A stretch of DNA of 64,000 nucleotides from Posidonia oceanica. Taxonomy: Eukaryota; Streptophyta; Magnoliopsida; Alismatales; Posidoniaceae. The translations under genes and the position numbers were made by a program. This document shows positions 46,957 to 57,150 of the stretch, in pieces. Location of the stretch: positions 77,936,001 through 78,000,000 of the forward strand of contig JAZBRS010000075.1 of assembly GCA_037176725.1 (NCBI GenBank), in the 5' to 3' direction. Position 1 is the first letter of the stretch, and each line of letters opens with the position of its first letter. The notes under the pieces were generated by a model. That model worked only from the letters and a program-made list of their open reading frames with translations, did no database searches and was not told the origin of the DNA.

Positions 46957-47172
46957 CGTCGTACTCGACCCCATATTCAGGACGGTCGCTTGGTATTCGC
47001 ATACGAGGTAAGACTGGGATCTCAAGAAGAGACAGTCCCTCGTTTAGCATATTATCTTTAGACAACAAAGCTGAGACCAATACTTGTTATTCAAAACCTA
47101 AGTTTCTCCATTGCATTAAGACTTCTTTCTCATTCATATCATTAGGTTTGCTTAAAATATGCATTATATATA
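46957..47172 (-). other. Conserved antisense segment with TATA-like box, possible short gene
   Basis: Minus-strand TATATATAAT at 47172-47163, an ATG at 47137, a 16-codon frame ending TAA at 47087, then in the same frame LLSKDNMLNEGLSLLEIP and RIPSDRPEYGVEYD up to a TAA near 46960. F2-B has the counterpart LLSKDGMPDEGLSLLEIP at about 58230-58130, with a TAA at the same place. Two copies cannot show whether it is translated; substitutions are mixed. A module group (47330-47460) lies upstream. Confidence 0.35.
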
Positions 47173-47329
47173 GGTCGCTACCAAGTTTTCTGTAACCATG
47201 TTAATTTCGCAATGTTAAGGATGTTTCTGAGCTTTCAAAAGTCACTTTGGACTAGGGGCAATAATACCCCTAGATGGACTAACAAATATGCTGAGGTAAT
47301 GCAGGAAAACAGTTCAGGGGCGTTAAACG

Positions 47330-47460
47330 AGAAAATATCAGCGTCCAACGTTGGACGCGCCATCTCAGGCGTATAACGATCAATAGAGGGATGTTGGATG
47401 CCTGATTTTCTGCGTCTTACGTTATAAGTGCCAGTTTAAGCGTCTTACGTTTTAACTATG
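47330..47460 (-). promoter_or_regulatory. Palindromic module group
   Basis: GCGTCCAACGTTGGACGC (18-bp palindrome at about 47341-47358), AGGCGTATAACG, GCGTCTTACGTTATAAG and GCGTCTTACGTTTTAAC. Located 160 bp upstream of the TATA-like box of the antisense segment 46957-47172 and downstream of PMD1. Confidence 0.7.
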
Positions 47461-47729
47461 ACTTAAACTGCAGATTTTGGACAGAGGGCCCTTGATCAAA
47501 TATCAAAGCCATCAGGGAGTATTTCTAAACTCAGAGAAATCCAAAACACATGAACAAGGATGAAAAATGAAATATATATATTAATTCCCTTGAAAAGATA
47601 CATGGTCCCTAAAAATAAAAACTATAATGATTGCCTATCTAACCATTTTCTTCCTTTTCCTACGCAGCACGCCTGTCGCTTCAACCCACTACTCGAGCTT
47701 GAGCAGTAGCTTTGAATACCACTTTCATT

Positions 47730-48962
47730 GCGCATCCTCCCGTGGTAGGCAGCAAGGAGTAGTTGATGGCCCCTCTGAATCATCATGGCGGTCCAGAGAC
47801 GACCAGAGAGCCCGAATGTAGTACACCATTACTGCATCAGATGGAAAACTGCGCTCCCGAACCCAAATACGAGGAATAAAGCTCAGCCGAGGCGGCACAC
47901 CTTTCTTCTACCCCACCATATCAAAGCAACGATGGGAGTTGTACACTACAAAGTGAGTGGGCCCTATCAGCTCTAGCTCAACTGAAGAACCTTGCGCCTA
48001 TTGTTTATGAGAAAGGGACGTGGAAGGCATGGAAATGTCAATAGGAGCAGCGGAGAAAGAGCAAACCCTTTCCTCAATCGAATCTGTCTTCACGGGCCCG
48101 AGACTCGGGAAATGGACCTGCAGCTACCTGGAAAGAAAGAAAGGAGAGACTACAAAATCCCCTCCGATGGAAACGCTGGTCAGGCCAAGATATGTGGCAG
48201 CAAGAATGGCCACTGAAGGAGAGCACCAAAAATAATCAGTAAGGCCTATCAAGAATTCAGTATGATAGACATCGAAGGAGAAGTCCTTGGTGACAAATAA
48301 AGTGAGGCCTCCAATCAGTAAATGCAGACACACCAGCAGCTGATCCTGAGAGGCAGAGTCCTCAATCCACCGGAAGTTGAAGTAAAAATGCGTTAAGTTG
48401 AGTCTGCGACATCTGATCACTGGGAAGGTAGGCGGAAGGGTGAAGATACAATCTATATATGTTTGCATATCCACTGTTTCATGCGGCAACGGGAAGTCAA
48501 TATCCGGTCGGCCCGCTCAAATCTGAGTTACACCAAGCAGGCCGTGAACATCCTCTACTAGGATTGTCGCCTCACAACCCCGAAAGAAGAAAGTATGAGC
48601 CTCAGGACTCTAGAAGGCGCATGAGACATGAAGCAGGGGCCAGTCCAAGTTTGTGCCCAATAAATCCAAAAGTCGATTAAAGCACGTACGGGCCAAAACA
48701 GATTTCCTCTCTCGAGCGTAGAGCACAAAATCCTTCACCTAAGTGGAGTAGTAAGGGAAGTCATTGTTAAAGCAAGGTGTCTTGGTAAAATTGAGGATTT
48801 CCTACAAAGAAATTCGGAAGCATGAGGAACAAAGGAATATGAAAGGACCAATGAAGAATATCATACCTTCCCCATCTTTATAAGGGACATCATATGCCTT
48901 TCAATCTCTTCAAAGGTTTTACGACCCCCTTCTTGTTGTGCATGAAGACATTGGGGACTGAG
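47730..48962 (-). pseudogene. PMD1: plant-mobile-domain-like gene, antisense within F2-C
   Basis: Minus-strand exons: 48962-48867 (32 codons, acceptor at 48964-48963) and 48801 onward, joined by a 65-bp phase-0 intron. Exon 2 reads YARERKSVLARTCFNRLLDL, FFFRGCEATILVEDVHGLLG (the PMD-type E-x-T-I-x-x-E-D-V-x-x-L-L-G block), LLIGGLTLFVTKDFSFDVYH and, further down, FVVYNSHRCFDMVG and PRIWVRERSFPSDAVMVYYI. PMD2 (61389-62639) shows the same blocks in the same order with the intron at the equivalent place. A TAG (about 48630), a TAG at 48124 and later frame changes make it a pseudogene. TATAAAAG lies at 49078-49071 and module group 49190-49330 further up. PMD domains occur in transposons and in the host MAIN/MAIL proteins; biochemical function is unclear. 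Confidence 0.65.
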
Positions 48963-49070
48963 CTGTAAGCCATAAAAGCAGAAGAGGGGGAAGGAAGAAG
49001 TACAAATCAGGAAGAAATCAGTAAAGAGAAAAAGGAGTAAGTATGCATGAAAATCAAAGGGGTGGCCAAG

Positions 49071-49330
49071 CTTTTATAAGTACAGGAGAATCGTCGGAAA
49101 TCTTTCACGCAGGTATTAAGAAAATTTCGCAAGTATTCCGGAAGATTAGACAAGAGAAGGAAAGAAAAGAAAAGTTTCTAATCTCGCTTCGTTGTACGCG
49201 AGACGGTGCGCGTGCAACGTTAGCCGCGCCATTTCACGCGTATAACGTTTAGAGCAGCTACCGGCATTAGACGCAGACATTGAAGCGGATAACGTTGGCC
49301 GCAGCAGATGAGGCGTATAACGTTTTATTA
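49071..49330 (-). promoter_or_regulatory. PMD1 promoter: TATAAAAG plus palindromic modules
   Basis: Minus-strand TATAAAAG (49078-49071) is identical to the LTR promoter box. From 112 bp upstream (49190-49330) lie GTACGCGAG, GCGCGTGCAACGTTAGCCGC, CACGCGTATAACGTTTAG, GCGGATAACGTTGGCCGC and AGGCGTATAACGTTTTA, all with the AACGTT or ATAACGTT core. 49331-49800 shows nothing further. Confidence 0.7.
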
Positions 49331-49801
49331 GTGACTTAAGTTACTGAACTTGGCTGGATTGCCCCCTGATCCGTGATTAAGTTACATGCGCTCGTTTTGC
49401 CCATTCCAGAGGTTTAACTAAGTTGAAATACACGTGTGAGCGTTGGTTTCATATTTTTTGAACATCCGGGCCAGTCGGAATCTCTGGTTCCTCGTTTCAT
49501 CAAGTAAATGGCTCATTAAGGCGTCGACGACTTCAAAATTCAATTCTTAAGCTTTCAGGTGAAATCTTTCCTTATAACTATGTCATTTACATACTATTTC
49601 ACTTAAATATGCTGGTTCCAAGTTAATTTGAATTAAGGGCCATTATTTTTCCATATTGGTCGCTTAAGCCTACTTTAGCTTTGAGAAAGGTAATTTAAAA
49701 GAAATATTTGACAAGTTTACTGAGTGTGCAGAAATCTATATCTTTTCAAAATATACAATTGTTTTACAAGGTTACCGGAACATACCCTTGAAGTATAAAA
49801 G

Positions 49802-51619
49802 CTAGGGGACACTCTCTCCCTCAGCCTCAGGAGCTGAAGTAGGAGCCGGAGAAGGGGCAGTAGGGGGACGAGGCGACTGTCGAACCGAAACGCCTGACGG
49901 GGCCCTGGAGACAGACCGAGAATAGTGGCTACCCGACCAGCAGCTCAGTACAGAGGGAACAGGCACCCTGAGCCTGGCACCAGCTGAAAAAGCAAACCTC
50001 CGGTAATGCCCAAGATGAAGCTCAAGCTAGGAGATAACGTCCGCCGTGTCCTGAGAAGAGAAGCAGCCCAAAATATCAGATATAAGCGAGGACATGGAAG
50101 ACATAAAGAAACGCTGAATTAAATCGTACCACCTGAGATTGGGCAATCTCAGCGTCCCTATCAGCAACCTACTGCTCCACCTCCCAGATCCGAGCGCTGC
50201 CAGCGGCCACTGTCTCCTCAAGCTCCCCTAACCTCTCGACAGAGCTGGCAGTTATAAAGTCACCAATCCGCTCTCTCAGCTCGCCCTCTAGATAAGCAAC
50301 CTATAAGCAATGGCGTCAGGACCAAGGAAATTTCAAAAGCAGAAATGAAATAAAGGCATATTTACCCTCTCCTGGAGATGGGAGATCTCCTCTGAGCGGT
50401 CCGGAGGGGGAGCACTGCTAGTCGAAGGCTAAAAAGGAAGATTCAAGTCAGTCACAATTCATAACCAAACTACAAAAGTTACTTGTGAAAATACCTGAGA
50501 GGTAGAGACCCGTAGACGGTCAATCTCCCCGGTCAAAATGGAGACCTGCTGGGTCAAATGGCGCTCCTGCTGAGCCCGCTCATCGGCCGCCTTGAGCTGC
50601 AAAAGAAAGAAAGCAAGTTAGGCAAATTAAATTAATAGTTTACAAAATGAAATTTAGAAGCTCACCGCTATCTCCAACTGGGCTCGAGAAGACTAAACCT
50701 CCTCCAACCGGGCCGCACGGGAAACCACCGCCTCCCCGGGATCTGTGTCCCCCAAAGGAAGGTTCCCTTGCCTAAAAAAGTGGGACCGGTGGAAGATTAT
50801 TAGAGAAGAAAACTCCCGTTCTATTCACTTGGCCCACACCGCCTCGTCCTTCTCTGTAGCATCTGTCGGAGCGGTGGAACCACGACGGGCCTAGTTCAGG
50901 AGTTGTGGACCATATACGTCCACCCAGTGGCGAGCACGGCTGCCCCCGCCGTGTGTGTCTTGCCAAACTCGGTGAGGAGGAGGTGAAGGCTGAGCCTGCC
51001 GGCACCCTAGTTGTCGTAGTGCCCTACCAATCAGCCATCGTCCTTGCCAAACTGTGCGAGGAAGGGGTTGACTGGCCTCGCCTCGAGCACCTCCGAAGGC
51101 CCCGCCTCGTTTAGGCTAACCTCAGGCCTCGCCTCTGAAACCGTCTCCTCTAAATCATGCAAGTTGAAGGAAGTGCTGGAACCAGAGACCGCCTCCGCCG
51201 TTGTCTCTACGGCCTCCCCGGAACCAGAGTCCTCCCCCACGGTGGCCTCACTGGCCGTCACCTCCGCCTCCACGACGTCGTCACCAACCACCACCTCGGC
51301 CTCCGCGAAACCACCAACCGCAGCCCTCGTCTTCGCTCCCGCAGCCTCGGCATCGCCACCGGACGTCACCCCGAGCCCCGCCATGGCACCACCAGCCTCC
51401 ACCACGCTTGCCACGCCCTCGCCGGCCTCCACGGCCACCCCAGCAGCCGCCAAACTCGGCCCCGCAGCCGCCGAACTCGCTGTCAAGGCCTCGCTGCCGC
51501 CTGCCACGACCTCGCCGGCACCTCCCGCCACCCTCGCCGCCGTGTCCCGCGCCGCAGCAGCCCCAGCCGCCGCCTCCAACGCCGTCTCGCCGAAAGGGGA
51601 AGGGCCGCTCCAAGCCCGT
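49802..51619 (-). pseudogene. CC gene: Ala-rich/coiled-coil protein, six exons, antisense within F2-C
   Basis: Not a recognised family. Minus-strand exons: 51619-50829 (N-terminal), 50771-50666, 50596-50495, 50428-50366, 50300-50133, 50050-49802; every intron has GT/AG borders and the last four junctions are phase 0. The first exon is Ala/Val/Glu-rich (AAGAAAARDTAARVAGGAGE). The middle exons are heptad-like and charged (LKAADERAQQERHLTQQVSI, LEGELRERIGDF, RLGELEETVAAG), predicting a coiled coil. The last exon is Ser/Pro-rich (SPRPPTAPSPAPTSAPEAEG) and ends in TAG at 49804-49802. The first exon has a TGA at 51031 and a frameshift; three later exons each have one TAG where Gln fits. It continues upstream at 60868-60908 beyond F2-B, with promoter at 61022. 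Confidence 0.75.
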
Positions 51620-52960
51620 TGTAAACACCCCGTTTTGACACTCCCCTTTCATTTTTAGGTAACACTGCACTAAATCATGCATCACTCATCATTACAAGCA
51701 ATTTGCTCAGCTTAAGTACTCTCCAAAAGCTAAATTGCCAGTCTGGGACGTCATATGCGTGAATTCCTGCGTTTAACGTATCCAGTTCAATCTCCTTCCG
51801 TGTTAGCCCAACTTTCCTTTTGAACCCAAACCAATTATTTAAAGTCGAACGGGTCAATGTTCCTTATCCATAGAGCCATAATTACCTCTTTATTTGATTG
51901 AAACATGTCCCTATGATTGAGAGGTGAAATTTGACAAGTTTGCAACCTGCGTGTGTTATACGCTGGAAATCCAGCGTATAACGTTAGACTCTGAGAATCC
52001 AGCGTATAACACCTCTGAATTGTATTCCACAACTTTCCTTATTTAACCAAATACAAAATCTGTATTTTTGCCTTCTTCAGACTCTGTTGACCAGTTAATG
52101 CAATTAACACTAGTTTAATTACACTTAATTAAGTTTTAATTGGAGAATATTCCTTTATCCTGACAGTTATGCCTCGGAGGTCATTATACGGTAGGATTCC
52201 AGCGTATAACGTTATACGTTGGATTTTCAGCGTATAACACTTCTGAAACAGGAATTTTTTCTGACTTGGCCTTTGTGTCCATATTTGTTCCTCCGCTGCT
52301 TCTATAAAAGCAGGGGTACCCCCACAGGGTCAGGGGACGATTTTTGAAGAGAGGAACACAATTTTAGAGGGAAATTTATGAGAGAGAAGTTATGGAAATC
52401 AAGTTTTTGAGAAAGAGTTTTGAGAGAGCTTGAGTCCTCTTCCATCTTCCACCACGCCAACGACGTATTGCATTCTATTGCATACCATTCATATCAAAAG
52501 GGGGTTTTCTTTTTAATAGTTTGCATATCATATTTCCTTTCACATATTGTTGTAGCTAGTCATATTTATACATAGTTGCAACCGGAGGGCTAAAACCCCT
52601 CGGATAAGTCTTTTCCTCTTTTCTTATTTCATTTCACTTTTTTATTTGCTTTGAATCGTATACTACACTTTGTTAATCCGCATCTTTAAATCTGTTTTAC
52701 AAGGAAGAAGAAGAAACTCACCAAGCACGAGCATCCTTCGGCAACGTTGGCGGTGTTCCAAGGTAGCTGAACCCGCAACCACATCACATCTCCCCAAGGC
52801 GTCTCGAGGGCCGACGAAAGCGAAGTAAGAGTGGCGATCACACCAATTCCATCATACGTGGAGTGACGGAGTTGGATACAAAAAGGGGACCCCGAGAAAG
52901 AGCGGATAGAGAAAAAAAGCATACAAGCCTCTTCTCCTCTCCCAAAACCTCATATCCACA
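51620..52960 (+). repeat. F2-B 5' LTR
   Basis: 1341 bp, TGTAAACACCCCG to CATATCCACA. TATAAAAG at 52303-52310. Modules at 51955-52011 and 52182-52238. Confidence 0.93.
51955..52238 (+). promoter_or_regulatory. Palindromic modules in U3 of the F2-B 5' LTR
   Basis: 51955-51982 is an exact hairpin: GTTATACGCTGG, loop AAAT, CCAGCGTATAAC. 51983-52011 is a weaker copy (GTTAGACTCTGAG ... CCAGCGTATAAC). 52182-52238 has CATTATACGGTAGGATTCC and CAGCGTATAACGTTATACG with a further arm. The last module ends 65 bp before TATAAAAG (52303). Confidence 0.85.
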
Positions 52961-54482
52961 GTCTAGCGATCATGGTGGAACGGCTAGAAGTGCCCCCGTG
53001 CAAGATGAGTAATTTCTTTCTTCTTCTTCTTCCTTGTTATCTTCATTTCTAGTTTTTTTGTTAGTTTTTTTTTCATAATTTTAAGATAGCGGTGAAATTC
53101 CTCGTAGTGTTTTGAGACGTCGTGACCATTTTCGTTTTTTTACGTCCAAATAACTGAAATCACCTCCCCCTTTTCTCTGGATTCTCGGGAGTGGAGATGG
53201 TTTGTAAAAGCCATTGTTTTCCTGAAAAAACTCTATCAATACGTTATACGCATGATCTGACGCGTCTAACATTAGACGCTGCAATATCCGCATCTAACGA
53301 CTACTGAACAGAAACCTTTCTATTTTAAAATTTTTCTTAGTTTTCTGTTCATAACTGGCCCAAGGACTGAGGTGATCGGCTTTGCCATAGGGACCGGAAC
53401 CTCATTTTCCTTTGGGTGCTTTACAAAAAAAAACCCAAATAAAAATCAAATCTTTTTTTTTTTTTGAATGACTTGCATGGCCCTATTTAGGAAACTAATT
53501 TGATTGTGTCTTTTCTTGGATTACACAAAGTAACTACTTCAATCCTGAGCACCTCTATTGCAAAGGACCTAAGAGAGGTGTCTGTGTTGTCACTTGCTTT
53601 CACAAGAGGCACTCTTCTCTCCCTTGCTCCGTGTGGAAGTAAGTTAGAAACCCAAGTCTAGATTTGCATTCTTCCCCTCCTTCGGTGGTTTCTTTATTTT
53701 TTGTTGTTGATACGTGAATGACCCGATCAATCTCGAGTACGCTGGGCTCTACCTATACGGGGTAGGGACCTAAGTGTATTCGGACTCCCCCTAACATCCT
53801 CAGGAGTTGAGGTAGGGGGTAGTACCAAAAAAAATATTTACCCATTTTATTAGGATCCATAGAAATCCCTGAAAAAAAAGCCATACCTAAGCCTTAAGGT
53901 ACCCTGAGAGCTACGTAGGTTTAAGACACTAATCTCAAAGCGAAAACATAAATCAAAATTTTAAATCGCTGTCTAAAAATGTTTCTGTGAAGTTTTCTAA
54001 AACAGGGTGTTAGACACTGAAATCTCTGCGTCTAACGTTAGACGCAGGAAATAGCACGTCTAACACATTCTTTTCTTAGCTGCTTATTATTAGCTTTTCT
54101 GTGTGGATTAATTGTAGGATAAAACATTGAAAAAAAAAACCATAAACAGGACAGTAGTAGTTTTATATTCAGTTTTTACTTTTTAGGAGCCTGTATTAAA
54201 TCGCAAAATTTTGTAATTTCCTTTTTTTTGTAAGCACTTGTAACCCTTCCATTATATATGCAAAAAGAAAGAAAAAAGAAAAAAAGGAAAAGAAAAACAA
54301 AAAAGAGAAAAAAAAAGGAGAGAAAGAAAGGAAAAGAGAGGAAAAAGAGGAGATAGGAAAAGAACAGAGGAATACTTTTGAAGGTATTGTACGCATGAAT
54401 TACTACGTCCAACGTTGTATGCACATTTTGAAGCGTATTACACCCTGAATCAAATTGCAACTCATTTTCAAAAGTTGTTATA
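52961..54482 (+). other. F2-B leader with three module groups
   Basis: No gene. Modules at 53238-53302 (ACGTTATACGCATGATCTGA and GCGTCTAACATTAGACGC), 54009-54062 (including a 22-bp exact palindrome at 54026-54047 centred on AACGTT) and 54385-54432 (ATTGTACGC, ACGTCCAACGTTGTATGC). A purine-rich block lies at 54255-54370. A candidate primer site follows the LTR at about 52973 (TGGTGGAACGG), not assigned to a tRNA. Confidence 0.65.
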
Positions 54483-56816
54483 ATGCTGAACCAAACCTTT
54501 GAAGCTGAATATTCAAAAAGAGGTCAGACTAAAGTGCCTAAGGAGGAACCTATCATGAAGATGTTCCATCCAACCACTGGAGAAGAAATATATCCCGACT
54601 CGATCCAATATCAAGCCGTGTGTCGCTTCCTTTACAGCAACACCAACCAACCTAGCCCAACAGGCATATCAAATCAACAAGATCTCCATCATGGTCAATA
54701 CCTCTCTGGTGAAGGATTACGAAGGCCCGTCGCAAACTACATCCTTGAAGATCTATACCAGGGACATCTCGGAAGTGCACCACCGGACATCGAACACTAG
54801 GAGCAGAGAAACAACCCCAATGGAATATTCCAAACAAGGGGCCATCCTTGGTTCTTTGAGCAATCAAAGCAGCAACCACATGGCCAGTATAAAGGACGAG
54901 TCAATCCATTGTTCTCCAGTCAACCAGAACGGTTCCCTCAAGCTATAAATTAAAATGCTTAAGCAACTCAGATAGGCAGCACCGACTTGGCAGAAATGAG
55001 GAAGATGCTCAGCGCATTAGGAGTTCACACTCAAGCTCCACCTTCCTTCGATATGGGCAAGTTCCCTCCCTTTCGGCTACCTTCGGGCTTCAAATATCCT
55101 AAGATGCCCCGATTTGATTGAACTACAAATCCTCAAAGCCATATTATGAGATTCCAAATGGAGGCCGCGCCTTACTACCATTACCTAGGCTCCTTATCCA
55201 CATGTTCTTCTATTTCCTTGAAGGAGAGCCCATGGAGTGGTTCATGTCACTGAGGAAGGAAGAATTAAGCAGCTTCAAGGAAATTTCAAGAAAACTTCCT
55301 GCTCAAGTACCAGTATAAGGTGGAGCCCAAGCCAACCTTCCTTGACTTGGCAAAAGAAATGATAGAACCTAGCGAAAACTGATTCACTTATGCCAATCGG
55401 TGGAGAGATATGGCTGCAAGATCAGGCCTAGAAATCCCAAAAAGACAAATAGTCCAAAAGTTGATAGCAAACACCACAGGACCAATGAAGAAAGGACTTG
55501 CCAATGCCTACTGCCCATCCATTTCAGCATTATATAAGGTGGCAGCATTTGTCTAAGAGAATATCCATGAATTTGAAGAGGCACAACCGATTGAAGATGA
55601 TATTGAAGATGACATCGATCAAACCATGGTTAATCAAATTCAAGGAATGTGCAACAACTATTATGGCGATGAAATGCAACAATGGAGGCAACCACAACCC
55701 ATTCCATGTTTGTGGCAAGCTCCAGCCCAGCCAGTACTGCACCACGTGCCACGACCAGTACTGCACCAAGTGCCACAGCCAGCACTGCACCAAGTGCCAC
55801 AGCCAGCGCTGCACCAAGAGCCAGTAACTGCACAGGTGCTAAGAGTACAGCAAGCTCAACCAACATGGAGGCATCAACCTCTGACGCACTCAAGCAAGCC
55901 AATAAAATATACGGAGGAGGTCAAGACACCACTCTTGCAAGGCAGTCGAAATATGTGGGGCATTTTCAAGAAAGACAAGCCATTGCCAATGCTCGACCCT
56001 GAGCCAGAGCCATTGCTAGAGCCAGCACCCGAGCTAGAGCAAGAATCATTGCCAATGCTCGACCTTGAGCCAGAGCCAGCACCCGAGTTAGAGCAAGAAT
56101 CATTGTCAATGCCCGATCCTGAGCCAGAGCCAATGCCAGAGCCAGCACCCGAGCTAGAGGAAGAATCATTACCAATGTCCGACCCTGAGCCAGAGCCAAT
56201 GCCAGAACTAGCACCTGAGCTAGAGCAAGAACCATTACCAATGCCCGACACTGAGCCAGAGCCAATGCCAGAGCCAGCACCTGAGCTAAAGGAAGAACCA
56301 TTTCCAATGCCCGACACTGAGCCAAAGCCAATGACAAAGGCAGCACCCGAGCTAGAGTAACAACCATTGCCAATGCCCGACCCTGAGCCTGAGCCAGAAC
56401 CTGTACTAGAGCCCGTGCCCATGCCAGAGCTAGTACCCGCGCTAGAGCCAATGCGAGAGATGATGTCAGTGCCACCAAAGGCATCCAACCCAGATGTTGT
56501 GACGACAGAGCTAGGGGCAGAGAATGAGCTTACTGTGCTTTCCAACATCAAGGAACTGCTGCTTCATCCACCTAGGTCTCTTGACATATCAGTTTATGGA
56601 AAGTGTATCCCTGCCATGAAATGGTATCCATGTAAGCACATGCTAAAGAAGCGGATTCTGTGCATCAATAGGGTCAACTTTGCTCGCAATCCAAAAATCA
56701 AAAGAATGCCCCAACTAATGTGGCTTGCGACGCAAGGGGCAGAGCACCATTCTCATCCATCAGGCTGCCCTCCTCTCTCAAGACGAGGCACGGATTTCGT
56801 GTTTGACACTATTTAG
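54483..56816 (+). pseudogene. F2-B gag with Glu/Pro tandem-repeat tail
   Basis: The N-terminus (54483-54800) reads MLNQTFEAEYSKRGQTKVPK, FHPTTGEEIYPDSIQYQAVC and EGLRRPVANYILEDLYQG. After a TAG the core is legible across frames: EMRKMLSALGVHTQAPPSFD, FPPFRLPSGFKYPKMPRFD, NFLLKYQYKVEPKPTFLDLA and FTYANRWRDMAARSGLEIPK. From 55626 a 397-codon frame, in phase with the start ATG, is broken only by a TAA at 56358. It holds a short VPQPALHQ repeat (55733-55825) and a 22-residue acidic unit built on [20 protein letters not shown], about seven times (55984-56430), then a non-repetitive end (IKELLLHPPRSLDISVYGKC, WYPCKHMLKKRI). No zinc finger is seen. The capsid part has frameshifts, so intact Gag is not encoded. 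Confidence 0.8.
55984..56430 (+). repeat. 66-bp coding minisatellite (Glu/Pro repeat) in F2-B gag
   Basis: About seven units of 60-66 bp, each encoding [20 protein letters not shown] or a close variant. Unit length is a multiple of 3 throughout, so the frame is kept. The minus strand gives a Gly/Ser-rich frame that is a by-product. Confidence 0.9.
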
Positions 56817-56984
56817 GGAGCCGGAAGCAAGAGGCCTCTACTAATGGAGGCTACACTAGGGCATCCCCCTAGTTATTGTGAATAAACTTCATCTTTATTT
56901 TCCTGTTTTTATTTTATCTTCTTCAAGTATGAAAAATTCATAAATAAAACACATCCCTTCACGTAATAAAAGTGTAATTTAATG

Positions 56985-57150
56985 AGAAGGAATTTCCTTC
57001 CACGCAAGCATGGGAAGTTAAGACCAAATTGGGAAGGACCATACTTGGTGGTTGAGGCATATCCGGACAATGCCTATTTGTTTGGCCAAAGAGGATGGCA
57101 CTAGGCTTGAATATCCCTGGAATGCGTTGCACCTCAAACGGTACTGCCCT
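56985..57150 (+). pseudogene. Integrase C-terminal remnant in F2-B
   Basis: Matches 45715-45872 of F2-C closely: LPRKHGKLRPNWEGPYLVVE with EAYP and the LECVAPQ-like end, with a frameshift. It is all that remains of pol and marks the right border of the deletion. Confidence 0.85.

Noticed and set aside
51044..51658. Plus-strand Ala/Ser/Pro- and Arg/His-rich frames up to 204 codons
   Set aside because: GC-rich shadow of the first exon of the antisense CC gene, which has the splice sites and downstream exons.
55874..56551. Minus-strand Gly/Ser-rich frame of 225 codons
   Set aside because: Exact shadow of the in-frame Glu/Pro repeat of F2-B gag; composition follows from reverse-complementing GAG/CCA codons.
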